A stretch of 32,203 nucleotides of DNA. Origin: Patescibacteria group bacterium. Lineage in GTDB: Bacteria > Patescibacteriota > Microgenomatia > Levybacterales > UBA12049. Of this stretch, positions 20,096 to 27,821 are shown one piece after another; position 1 is the stretch's first letter, and each line of letters begins with the position of its first letter. The position numbers and the translations under genes are program-made. The notes under the pieces are model-generated. The model searched no databases, was not told the origin of the DNA, and worked only from the letters and a program-made list of their open reading frames with translations. Where the stretch lies: NCBI GenBank assembly GCA_023484045.1, contig JAMDAA010000019.1:1-32203 (forward strand), written 5' to 3'.

Positions 20096-20299
20096 ATGAA
20101 AATCAAAGCGATCGATTTAAAAAAAACTCTAGCTCCATATAAATCTGGCTGGGTTGCAATTAATGGTAAAAATAAAAAAGTTGTTGCTCATGCTAAAAAT
20201 TTTGGTGATTTATCAAAAAAAATAAAAGACCAAAAAGATATCTTCTTAATGCCCGCCTCTCAAAATTATTTTGGTTTTGTGACTTTATTCAATGCGTAA
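20096..20299 (+). CDS. Small DUF5678-like protein
   Basis: YKSGWVAINGKNKKVVAHAKNFGDLSKKIKDQKDIFLMPASQNYFGFV pattern; overlaps the next ORF by 8 nt. Confidence 0.55.
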   Translation: MKIKAIDLKKTLAPYKSGWVAINGKNKKVVAHAKNFGDLSKKIKDQKDIFLMPASQNYFGFVTLFNA

Positions 20300-20708
20300 A
20301 TACCCTTATTACAATCCAGCTGAAAATATACTTAAGCCTTGGATTACTGTTCGTCTCGGATATACTAAAACCCACAAGTTAACACCTGCACCAATCACAG
20401 CCCTTATCGATTCAGGCGCTGACGTTTGTTTTTGCTCCATTGAAATCGGTTCTTTTCTTGGAATAAATTTCAAAAATAAGCCAACAAAAACTTTTTATAC
20501 CGCCAACGGTAGTCCTTTGATAACAATCCCTGAGAAAATAACGCTTTACGCATGCGGAAAAAATTATGAATGCATTTTTTATTTTGCCGATAATTTGCCT
20601 CACGAAACTCCTATTATTCTTGGTCAGATAGGTTTTTTTGATCATTTTAAGATCACTTTTAATTTTGAAAATAAAGAAATTGAAATAGTTTATAATTACG
20701 AAAATTAG
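20292..20708 (+). CDS. Retropepsin-like aspartic protease domain protein
   Basis: ITALIDSGADVCFCSIEIGSFLGI (DSGA catalytic motif) and C-terminal ILGQIGFFDHFKITFNFENKEIEI. Confidence 0.75.
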   Translation: MRKYPYYNPAENILKPWITVRLGYTKTHKLTPAPITALIDSGADVCFCSIEIGSFLGINFKNKPTKTFYTANGSPLITIPEKITLYACGKNYECIFYFADNLPHETPIILGQIGFFDHFKITFNFENKEIEIVYNYEN

Positions 20709-20716
20709 CCCTATAG

Positions 20717-20745
20717 TTGACTAGTCAAGAAAAATTTGATATAGT
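20717..20745 (+). promoter_or_regulatory. Sigma70-type promoter TTGACT-N17-TATAGT
   Basis: The TTG listed as ORF start is the first three bases of the -35; ATG 20753 is 7 nt after the -10. Confidence 0.75.
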
Positions 20746-20752
20746 TCAAAAT

Positions 20753-20929
20753 ATGAAAATAGAATTAGGGAATGTCCTTTATAAAGGGAAGGATGGCAAA
20801 GACTATGCTACTATCGAATCTTTGTTTGCAGCAAATCATGCTTATCTCAATGAATGCTTTGGAAGAAGACGCTCTACAGAAGACATCCCAATTCGAAGAA
20901 CTACTATTTCTAAAGACATCCCTATGTAA
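20753..20929 (+). CDS. Small hypothetical protein (58 aa); start corrected from 20717
   Basis: MKIELGNVLYKGKDGKDYATIESLFAANHAYLNECFGRRRSTEDIPIRRTTISKDIPM; promoter placement supports the ATG. Confidence 0.5.
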   Translation: MKIELGNVLYKGKDGKDYATIESLFAANHAYLNECFGRRRSTEDIPIRRTTISKDIPM

Positions 20930-20957
20930 GACCTAAGAGGCCTTAATCCAACTCAAC

Positions 20958-20986
20958 TTGTTAAATCCTTTGTATTTTAGTACAAT
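20958..20986 (+). promoter_or_regulatory. Promoter TTGTTA-N17-TACAAT upstream of rplY
   Basis: -35 at 20958-20963, -10 at 20981-20986, 12 nt to ATG 20999. Confidence 0.65.
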
Positions 20987-20998
20987 ATAGCTCTGTTT

Positions 20999-21721
20999 AT
21001 GAAAAGACAAAAACTAGCAGTCGAACCGAGAAAAGTTTTGGGTAAAAAAGTTAAGAAACTTCGAAAAGAAGGAGTTCTTCCTGCAAATATTTATGGCAAA
21101 AACATAAAATCGATCGCGGTCCAGGTTCCGCTTAAAGAATTCGAAAAAACGTACAAAGAAGTCGGAGAAACTGGCCTTATTGACCTAGAATTAAAAGGAG
21201 AGTTAAAACCGGTTCTTATCCACAACGTTCAACTCGATCATATTACCGATCTTCCCCTCCATACTGACTTTTATCAGGTCAACCTTAAAGAAAAAGTCAA
21301 AACCGCAGTCCCGCTTATTTTGGTCGGCGAAGCAAAAGCGGTTACTGATAAAGTCGGAATTTTATTACAGCCACTTTCTGAAGTCGAAGTCGAAGCTTTG
21401 CCAGAAGATTTACCCGAAAATGTCGAAGTAAAAGTCGATTACCTCGCAAATATCGACGAGCAAATTACTGTTGGAGATCTAAAAGTACCGCAGGAAATAA
21501 CGGTTCATACCGATCCGTCGCAGGTAATTGTAAAAGTAACAGAACTCGTTAGCAAAGAAGCGGAAGAACAGGCAGCTGTGGAAGCTGCGGCCGCGGCCGA
21601 AGCCAAGGCAGAAACTGCAGAAGGAGAAGTTCCGGCAGAAGGCGCTGAAGTTACTGCAGAAGCTAAACCAGAAGAAGCTAAGCCCGTAGAAGAACCGAAA
21701 CAAGAAGAAAAACAACAATAA
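20999..21721 (+). CDS. rplY: 50S ribosomal protein L25 (CTC type) with Ala/Glu-rich tail
   Basis: LGKKVKKLRKEGVLPANIYGKN; VQLDHITDLPLHTDFYQVN; low-complexity acidic C-terminus. Confidence 0.92.
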   Translation: MKRQKLAVEPRKVLGKKVKKLRKEGVLPANIYGKNIKSIAVQVPLKEFEKTYKEVGETGLIDLELKGELKPVLIHNVQLDHITDLPLHTDFYQVNLKEKVKTAVPLILVGEAKAVTDKVGILLQPLSEVEVEALPEDLPENVEVKVDYLANIDEQITVGDLKVPQEITVHTDPSQVIVKVTELVSKEAEEQAAVEAAAAAEAKAETAEGEVPAEGAEVTAEAKPEEAKPVEEPKQEEKQQ

Positions 21722-21787
21722 ATTGTTAAAATTGCTACATTGCTCAATTGCTAAAAACAATTTAACAATGAAACAATCAAGCAATAG
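21721..21787. terminator. Octamer-repeat inverted structure between convergent genes; possible bidirectional terminator
   Basis: Left arm AATTGTTA/AAATTGCTA/CATTGCTC/AATTGCTA, right arm AAAACAAT/TTAACAAT/GAAACAAT/CAAGCAAT; arms are imperfectly complementary. Confidence 0.55.
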
Positions 21788-21791
21788 TCTC

Positions 21792-22205
21792 TTATTTTAG
21801 AACCTTTTCAAATTTTCGCCCAGCTTCAAAATTCGGATCCAAGGCTAAAGTTTTTTGCAGATAATAAGAAGAACGTTGTTTATTCCCGAGTTCATATTCC
21901 AAAAGCGATATTTTAAAATAGGCATCTCTATAATCTTTGTATTTCTCTGCAATCCCCTGCCAAAACACAATTTCTTTTTTTACGCTGTCACGCTTTAGGT
22001 CAAACGCTTTTTTATTTTCGTAAGCCCTGTAAAAATCAAGTCCTCCCAAGGCTATGGCAATAGCCAAGGTTACGAGCAAAAGATCAAAAAATACCCCAGT
22101 CCATCTCGAAGTCTGGATCTTTTGAGTCTCGACTTTTTTCCCGATCTTTTCCCGATCTTTTCCCGAAACGGCCTTTTTAGGCTCGTTCGAACTTTGCTTT
22201 TTCAT
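21792..22205 (-). CDS. Single-TM protein with C-terminal TPR-like repeat
   Basis: TM segment WTGVFFDLLLVTLAIAIALGG; ELGNKQRSSYYLQKTLALDPNFEAGRKFEKV. Confidence 0.65.
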   Translation of the reverse strand: MKKQSSNEPKKAVSGKDREKIGKKVETQKIQTSRWTGVFFDLLLVTLAIAIALGGLDFYRAYENKKAFDLKRDSVKKEIVFWQGIAEKYKDYRDAYFKISLLEYELGNKQRSSYYLQKTLALDPNFEAGRKFEKVLK

Positions 22206-22809
22206 AATATGATAGATCAGATAATAAAACCAGCTCTTTTGAGTTTACTTTATCTATATTAATAATTCCATCCATGTGATCGATTTCGTGCTGGAAAACA
22301 CGATTGTAAATTCTGCCATTTTTATTCATATCTTTAGTTTTCCAATATCTTTTCTTTCCTTTTTCGTCGTAATATTCAAATTCGATCCAGGCTGGTCTTA
22401 TAACGGGGGCGATGATCGGCTCAGCGCTCATACACATTTCAGGATATTTTAGAAGCTTTTTTGATTTCTTTGTAATTTTGGGGTTAATAATAATTAATAA
22501 TTTTCCTTTAATTTCTGGCATGTAGACAACAGAAAATCTTTCCGGAATTCCGACCTGCACAGCAGTTATTCCCCGTCCCGCACCGGTTATCTTCCTGTAT
22601 TTACTCATACATTCTTTTAAATATTTTATTTCAGACTTGAATTTGGGTGACTTTATTTTATCGATAGAAACTTCTCTGGAGGGCTTACTAAGATTTTCCG
22701 ATTCTCCGATTTGATAAATGAATTGTCCAGTTTTTATTATTTTCCCAAAAACATCCTTTTTATAATCTTTACCTGGAGGAAAAACCGGTTGCCAAGAAGA
22801 GTTATTCAT
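22177..22809 (-). CDS. def: Peptide deformylase
   Basis: GRGITAVQVG, EMCMS (Cys ligand), QHEIDHMDG metal-binding motif. Confidence 0.88.
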   Translation of the reverse strand: MNNSSWQPVFPPGKDYKKDVFGKIIKTGQFIYQIGESENLSKPSREVSIDKIKSPKFKSEIKYLKECMSKYRKITGAGRGITAVQVGIPERFSVVYMPEIKGKLLIIINPKITKKSKKLLKYPEMCMSAEPIIAPVIRPAWIEFEYYDEKGKKRYWKTKDMNKNGRIYNRVFQHEIDHMDGIINIDKVNSKELVLLSDLSYYEKAKFERA

Positions 22810-22815
22810 AATGGG

Positions 22816-22844
22816 ATTATATTTGATTTTACCTATCGAGACAA
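22816..22844 (-). promoter_or_regulatory. Promoter TTGTCT-N17-TATAAT upstream of def
   Basis: Minus strand: -10 at 22821-22816, 6 nt before ATG 22809. Confidence 0.7.
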
Positions 22845-23762
22845 TTATGCAGCTTGTGCTTTGAGAACATCGACCATCGAATAAACTTGTCCCCTTGCTC
22901 CTTCTTTTATTCTTTTTTCAAGAAAATTAATCGCCATTAAAGTACCATCGACATAAGGCGATCTTCCCTCAACAGCGGTTGATATTTTAAGAGAAGCTTT
23001 TCCATCTGGGCTTTTTAGTTCAAACCAATGATAACCATGCCCCTCAAGTTCTTGAATTCCTAAACCAGCCTGTTCTTGTGGATCTCGAATACTTATTATA
23101 TCTCCTGCTAAATGAGCCCCGAGTAGCTCAAGTTTTGGAGACCAAGCTCTTGCTGTACCACTAACATCTTTTTTTGTTGCCTGATGACTTTCGGTTACAG
23201 CTAATTGCCATCCAGAAAGAGCATCTGGAAATTCGCTCGCCGTTTTTTCAATTAAAGCTTGCATAATAACCATATGAGGAGCCATATTAGGAGCAATAAC
23301 TGCGCAAATTTCACTATTTTTCACTGTTTCGACTAGTTTAACCCTATCTCCACCCGTAGTCCCCATGACAAAAGGAATACCAACTGAAGCATATAATTCA
23401 GCATTCCTGTTTACTGCTGTTGGAACAGTAAAATCAACAACTATAATATTATTTTTAAGACCTCTTAGGGTGGCTTCGTGTTGGCAAGGGAGTTGAAGAT
23501 CTATCCATTTGTCTTTTATTTTTGTTGACGTTCCTCCGTATGTGTCGCAAGAAAGTCCCATCTCACAAAGAACAAGATTCTTTGACTGAACAACTGCTTC
23601 GGCAATTAACTTTGCCATCTTGCCAGGAAAACCAGAAATTAAAATAGGGGTTCTGCTTTCTGGAATTTCTCTTGCTTCTGGTTTATTTGTAGTTAATTCA
23701 GATCGTGATGGCATCGTTTTCCTTAATAGTTCAGAATAAATTTGATAGATCGTATATATCAC
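22845..23762 (-). CDS. dapB: Dihydrodipicolinate reductase-like protein (plant-type DapB)
   Basis: ILISGFPGKMAKLIAEAVV, VVDFTVPTAVNRNAELYASVGIPFVMGTTGGD, IAPNMAPHMV, ESHQATKKDVSGTA. Start could be GTG 23762 (GTGA overlap with valS) or ATG 23714 (AAGGA upstream). Confidence 0.8.
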   Translation of the reverse strand: MIYTIYQIYSELLRKTMPSRSELTTNKPEAREIPESRTPILISGFPGKMAKLIAEAVVQSKNLVLCEMGLSCDTYGGTSTKIKDKWIDLQLPCQHEATLRGLKNNIIVVDFTVPTAVNRNAELYASVGIPFVMGTTGGDRVKLVETVKNSEICAVIAPNMAPHMVIMQALIEKTASEFPDALSGWQLAVTESHQATKKDVSGTARAWSPKLELLGAHLAGDIISIRDPQEQAGLGIQELEGHGYHWFELKSPDGKASLKISTAVEGRSPYVDGTLMAINFLEKRIKEGARGQVYSMVDVLKAQAA

Positions 23763-25876
23763 GACTTTGGCCAGTTGTCAAGCATTATTGATTTTTTATG
23801 CTCTGGCAGCTTTTGATAAAGTTCTTCTGTAAGAAACGGCATAAAAGGATGAAGAATAATTATAATTTCTTTTAAAACTTTTTCGAGAGTTGGCTGGGCC
23901 TCCTCTCGCCTGTTCTTCGATTTTTCAATATAAATATCCGCAAAATCGTGCCAGACAAAATTATAAATAGCTTCTACTGCGAGATGAAGGCTAAAATTAT
24001 CGATGTTTTTTGTCGCTTCTTGGACCATTGAATTAAGCTTTTCGAGTATTTCCTTATCGTCTTTATTTTCACTCTGATCTGACGAACTTAACGAATCAGG
24101 CTTTAATTCGATTACAAATCGATAAATATTTTTAAGCTTTGTACCAAAATTCCTGTAATTTTTACACCTTTCACTCATTAATTGTTTCGACGTTTTTCCA
24201 TCTCTCCCTGGAATGCTGTAGCCGTAAAGCGCCATTCTAACACTATCCACTCCCCATTGTTTAATTAATTCATTCGGGTCGATCCCGTTTCCGAGTGATT
24301 TGGAAAATTTTTGACCCTGTAAATCGCGGAGCATCCCGTGGAAAAACATATTTTTAAACGGGATCTCGTTGACAAAATGTAGTGATAACATAATCATCCG
24401 CGCGATCCAAAGATATTTAATTTCAGGCGCAGAAATTTCAAAATTCCACGGAAAATATCTTTTAAGCTCAGTTGTTTTTTTCGGAAACCCCAGTGTCGCG
24501 ATCGGCCAAAGTCCGGATGAAAACCATGTATCCAAAACCTGCTCGTCCTGGATCAAATTTGAGCCCCCGCACTTTGGACATTTTTCCGGACGGTCAAAAG
24601 AAACCACCATACCCTCATCTTTTCCGACGTTATGAGTTTTATTGCATTTCCCGCAATACCAAACTGGAATTCTATGACCCCACCATAAACTTCTCGAGAT
24701 CGACCAATCGTGAATTTCTTTATACCAGTCTACTAGCATCTTTTTATAATTTTTTGGCAAAAAATTTATTTTATCGAGATTTTTGAGCGCTTTTTCAGCT
24801 AACGGTTTTGTTTTAACAAACCACTCTGTAGAAATTAAAGGCTCGACAACGGTTTTACACCTTTCACAAACCGGGACCGAATGACTATATTCCTCTACTT
24901 TACTTATTGCTCCGATTTTTTCCAAGTTTTCAAAGGCGAGCTTTCGCGCCTCAACAGCTTTAATTCCGACTAAATCGCCTGCCAATTCTGTCATTTTGCC
25001 CATTTTGTCGATCGCATGAAGTATTTCCAAGTTATGGTCTTTTCCGATTTCATAATCTAAAAGGTCATGCCCGGGAGTAATCTTTAAAGCACCTGTCCCG
25101 AACTTTGGATCAACCCTTTTGTCCTCAAAAATCGGAAGTTTTCTTCCAGCCAACGGATTTACCGCATTTTTCCCGATATATTCCCGATATTTAGGATGAT
25201 TTGGGTAAATCGCAATTCCAACGTCAGCATAAACCGTCTCCGGCCGAACCGTTGTAATTTCGATGTATTCATCTAATCCCTCTATTTTGTATTTAACGTA
25301 ATAAAGTTTTCCGATCCGTTCCTGGTATTCCATCTCTATGTCTTCGATCGCTGTTCCGCATTTTGGACACCACTGGACGATATACGCGCCTTTGTACAAC
25401 AGATCTTCGTCCCAAAAACGTTTGAATTCTTCAAAAACCGCTTTTTGGATTTTAGGCTCAAAAGTGAATACTTCCCTGCTCCAATCAGCCGAAATTCCCA
25501 TCACTGTCCAGGTTTTATGGAATGATTTATAAATTTCATCCCGAAATTCCCACGCGCGTTTTAACCACTCTTCTCTCCCTAGTTTTCTTTTTGATAAACC
25601 TTGTTTTTCTAAAACCTTATTGAAAGTTCCCTCAAACAAAATTCCTGCATGGTCAACGCCTGGCAAAAGCAAAACGTCAAAGCCCTGCATTCGTTTAAAT
25701 CTTGCGATTGCATCCATAATTGAATGTTGCATCGCGTGTCCCAAATGAAGTTCGCCTGTTAAATTCGGCGGCGGCATTAAAAGAGAATAAGATTTTTTTG
25801 AAGAACTCGGGTCAGCTTTAAAATACCCTTGTTTATCCCAAAAATTATACCAGTCTTGTTCGTTATTCTTTTCCAT
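23759..25876 (-). CDS. valS: Valyl-tRNA synthetase
   Basis: PPPNLTGELHLGHAMQHSIMDAIARFKRMQG, QKFSKSLGNGIDP (KMSKS variant), WWGHRIPVWYC. Confidence 0.93.
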   Translation of the reverse strand: MEKNNEQDWYNFWDKQGYFKADPSSSKKSYSLLMPPPNLTGELHLGHAMQHSIMDAIARFKRMQGFDVLLLPGVDHAGILFEGTFNKVLEKQGLSKRKLGREEWLKRAWEFRDEIYKSFHKTWTVMGISADWSREVFTFEPKIQKAVFEEFKRFWDEDLLYKGAYIVQWCPKCGTAIEDIEMEYQERIGKLYYVKYKIEGLDEYIEITTVRPETVYADVGIAIYPNHPKYREYIGKNAVNPLAGRKLPIFEDKRVDPKFGTGALKITPGHDLLDYEIGKDHNLEILHAIDKMGKMTELAGDLVGIKAVEARKLAFENLEKIGAISKVEEYSHSVPVCERCKTVVEPLISTEWFVKTKPLAEKALKNLDKINFLPKNYKKMLVDWYKEIHDWSISRSLWWGHRIPVWYCGKCNKTHNVGKDEGMVVSFDRPEKCPKCGGSNLIQDEQVLDTWFSSGLWPIATLGFPKKTTELKRYFPWNFEISAPEIKYLWIARMIMLSLHFVNEIPFKNMFFHGMLRDLQGQKFSKSLGNGIDPNELIKQWGVDSVRMALYGYSIPGRDGKTSKQLMSERCKNYRNFGTKLKNIYRFVIELKPDSLSSSDQSENKDDKEILEKLNSMVQEATKNIDNFSLHLAVEAIYNFVWHDFADIYIEKSKNRREEAQPTLEKVLKEIIIILHPFMPFLTEELYQKLPEHKKSIMLDNWPKS

Positions 25877-25943
25877 GTTCTGTCTTTACCCTGTATAATC
25901 GCTCCGCCTGAAGGCAAACGGGAAGATTTAATAGGGCATGAAG

Positions 25944-25978
25944 CAATTCTAACACAGCCTCCCCTCTTGTTCAATAAA
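25944..25978. repeat. 35-bp direct repeat, copy 1
   Basis: caattctaacacagcctcccctcttgttcaataaa, identical to copy 2. Confidence 0.97.
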
Positions 25979-26023
25979 GCCCAAGCCAAAAATAAACTGC
26001 TATAATAGACGATGTAATTCAAA

Positions 26024-26542
26024 ATGAAGAAAACATACGCTTTTATTGATAGCCAAAACGTAAACTTGGGTGTTCGTTCTCTAGGTTGGAAACTTGATTG
26101 GCGTAAATTCAGGCAGTATTTGCGAAACAAGTATGGTGTAGTCAAGGCTTATTTGTTTATCGGTCAAGTAGCCGGAAACGAATCTTTGTACGCCTTTTTA
26201 CAGGAGAGTGGCTATATTCTAATTTTCAAACCAACATTATACCGCAGTACGAGAGGCAAAACCATCATCAAGGGAAATGTGGACGTAGAACTCGTTCTTC
26301 ATACGATGATTCAATACAAAAATTATCATCAAGCGATTATTGTTACAGGAGATGGTGACTTCCATTGTTTAATTGAATATTTAGAAGAAAAAGGGAAACT
26401 GCTTAAAATACTCGCGCCAACAAAACATTACTCCAGTTTGCTGCGTAGATTTAACCAGAAGCATTGTATTGTGCGTATTGATTTACTGAGAGATTCTTTA
26501 GAACAAAAAAAGACTGGCATTCGCGGTCGGTCGAAACCTTAG
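26024..26542 (+). CDS. NYN-domain (LabA/DUF88-like, PIN-fold) protein
   Basis: AFIDSQNVNLGVRSLGW, KGNVDVELVLHTM, IIVTGDGDFHCLIEYLEEKGK acidic residues. Confidence 0.85.
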   Translation: MKKTYAFIDSQNVNLGVRSLGWKLDWRKFRQYLRNKYGVVKAYLFIGQVAGNESLYAFLQESGYILIFKPTLYRSTRGKTIIKGNVDVELVLHTMIQYKNYHQAIIVTGDGDFHCLIEYLEEKGKLLKILAPTKHYSSLLRRFNQKHCIVRIDLLRDSLEQKKTGIRGRSKP

Positions 26543-26619
26543 GCTAGTCCAGTCATCGTGATACAAATATATTACCACAGAATCTTACAGAATACAAGGC
26601 TTAAAAACAAACATTAAAA

Positions 26620-26654
26620 CAATTCTAACACAGCCTCCCCTCTTGTTCAATAAA
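26620..26654. repeat. 35-bp direct repeat, copy 2
   Basis: Identical to 25944-25978; between the NYN gene and nth. Confidence 0.97.
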
Positions 26655-26661
26655 TGTTTGT

Positions 26662-26667
26662 TATACT
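26662..26667 (+). promoter_or_regulatory. Extended -10 (TGTTATACT) for nth
   Basis: TATACT 7 nt before ATG 26675; the listed start 26654 lies upstream of this box. Confidence 0.6.
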
Positions 26668-26674
26668 AGCGGTA

Positions 26675-27403
26675 ATGAAAAAAGAAAAAGCGATAAAAAT
26701 TTTAAATCTTCTTAAAAAGAATTACCCCGATGCGAAGATAATCCTAAATTACTCTAATAATTTCGAACTTTTGGTCGCGGTCGTACTTTCCGCTCAGACA
26801 ACTGATGTTGTGGTGAATAAAGTAACAACTAAGCTCTTCAAGAAATATAGAATTAAATCTGAAATCGAAAATGTAAAATCTAATATCTACATCTCAAAAT
26901 TTAAATCTATTGATACGGAAACAGTAGAAATTATTAATTTTGCGGAAGTTAACGTTCATGAACTTGAAGAAGATATAAAATCGATCGGACTTTACAGAAA
27001 TAAAGCAAAAAATATAAAACTTGCGGCAAAAATGCTTTTAGAAAAATTTAATGGCAAAATTCCTAGAGACATGAACGATATTCAAAAACTTCCCGGAGTC
27101 GGAAGGAAAAGCGCGAATGTAATTCTGGAAAATGCCTATGGAATTGTCGAAGGAATCGCTGTCGATACTCATGTCCTCCGACTGTCTCAAAGACTCGGCT
27201 TTTCAAAAAATATGACCGCTGAAAAAGTCGAGAAAGATTTAATGAAATTATTCCCTAAAATAGACTGGTTTAAGCTCACCTATTTATTGATCGATCACGG
27301 AAGAAAAATATGCGACGCTAAAAAACCAAAATGCGATAAATGCTTCTTAAGCAAATTATGTCCCTCCGCCTTCAAATTTTCCCATTTCAAAAAGTCAATT
27401 TGA
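26675..27403 (+). CDS. nth: Endonuclease III; start corrected from 26654
   Basis: LVAVVLSAQTTD, LPGVGRKSANVILENAYG, VDTHVLRLSQRLG, C-x6-C-x2-C-x5-C iron-sulfur motif. Confidence 0.93.
   Translation: MKKEKAIKILNLLKKNYPDAKIILNYSNNFELLVAVVLSAQTTDVVVNKVTTKLFKKYRIKSEIENVKSNIYISKFKSIDTETVEIINFAEVNVHELEEDIKSIGLYRNKAKNIKLAAKMLLEKFNGKIPRDMNDIQKLPGVGRKSANVILENAYGIVEGIAVDTHVLRLSQRLGFSKNMTAEKVEKDLMKLFPKIDWFKLTYLLIDHGRKICDAKKPKCDKCFLSKLCPSAFKFSHFKKSI
26849..26911. repeat. Degenerate heptamer repeat inside nth
   Basis: AGAATTA AATCTGA AATCGAA AATGTAA AATCTAA TATCTAC ATCTCAA AATTTAA ATCTATT. Confidence 0.75.
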
Positions 27404-27436
27404 GATTCCGCTTTCTGTATTTTTTGGAGATTTTAT

Positions 27437-27715
27437 TTATTTTCGAAGATTTTTTTCGGCTTCTTCTTCCATTTTGTAAAGCCGCGTGTAGTAATCGGGA
27501 AATTCATTTAAATGTGCGAGCGCGATTTTTCCTGTTAAAAGAGGATCATCGTTTGTTACGTTTGTTACATTCGGGTCGATCGCGTATTTTATTCCGTGTT
27601 CGAGTTCCACGTCGAGCCCCATTCGAAATTGCTCGACATCGTATTTATCCCATTTAATCCCCAACTTCTCCCCTATTTCTTTTGCCTGTTCTGTCGTAAA
27701 AATTTTTTGCGGCAT
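27437..27715 (-). CDS. DUF5661-like small protein
   Basis: FTTEQAKEIGEKLGIKWDKYDVEQFRMGLDVELEHG...ALAHLNEFPDYYTRLYKMEEEAE. Confidence 0.7.
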   Translation of the reverse strand: MPQKIFTTEQAKEIGEKLGIKWDKYDVEQFRMGLDVELEHGIKYAIDPNVTNVTNDDPLLTGKIALAHLNEFPDYYTRLYKMEEEAEKNLRK

Positions 27716-27721
27716 GATTTT

Positions 27722-27750
27722 AATATATTAAATCGTGCATTGTTTTGCAA
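27722..27750 (-). promoter_or_regulatory. Promoter TTGCAA-N17-TATATT upstream of the DUF5661-like gene
   Basis: Minus strand reading, 6 nt from the -10 to ATG 27715. Confidence 0.6.
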
Positions 27751-27821
27751 GGCTGAAATTTCGAATAATTTAGGAACGAGCCTATATTATTCGACGATTG
27801 TTTTAACAGTGGAATACGAAA

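Noticed and set aside
21479-21784. Antisense ORFs over the L25 tail and other opposite-strand ORFs (e.g. 1814-2203 -, 15378-15752 -, 24472-24786 +)
   Set aside because: They lie antisense to strongly supported genes and lack recognisable motifs; byproducts of codon bias.
22139-22167. Short 11-nt repeat ttttcccgatc x2-3 inside the TPR gene
   Set aside because: Very short and encodes an ordinary Lys/Arg-rich linker; not clearly related to the 7- or 8-nt arrays.
25777-26145. Minus-strand ORF between valS and the NYN gene
   Set aside because: Overlaps the valS start, the 35-bp repeat and the NYN promoter/gene; no plausible domain.
27552-27571. gttacgtttgttac mini-repeat in the DUF5661-like gene (NVTNVTN)
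   Set aside because: Only two units; too little to separate from chance.
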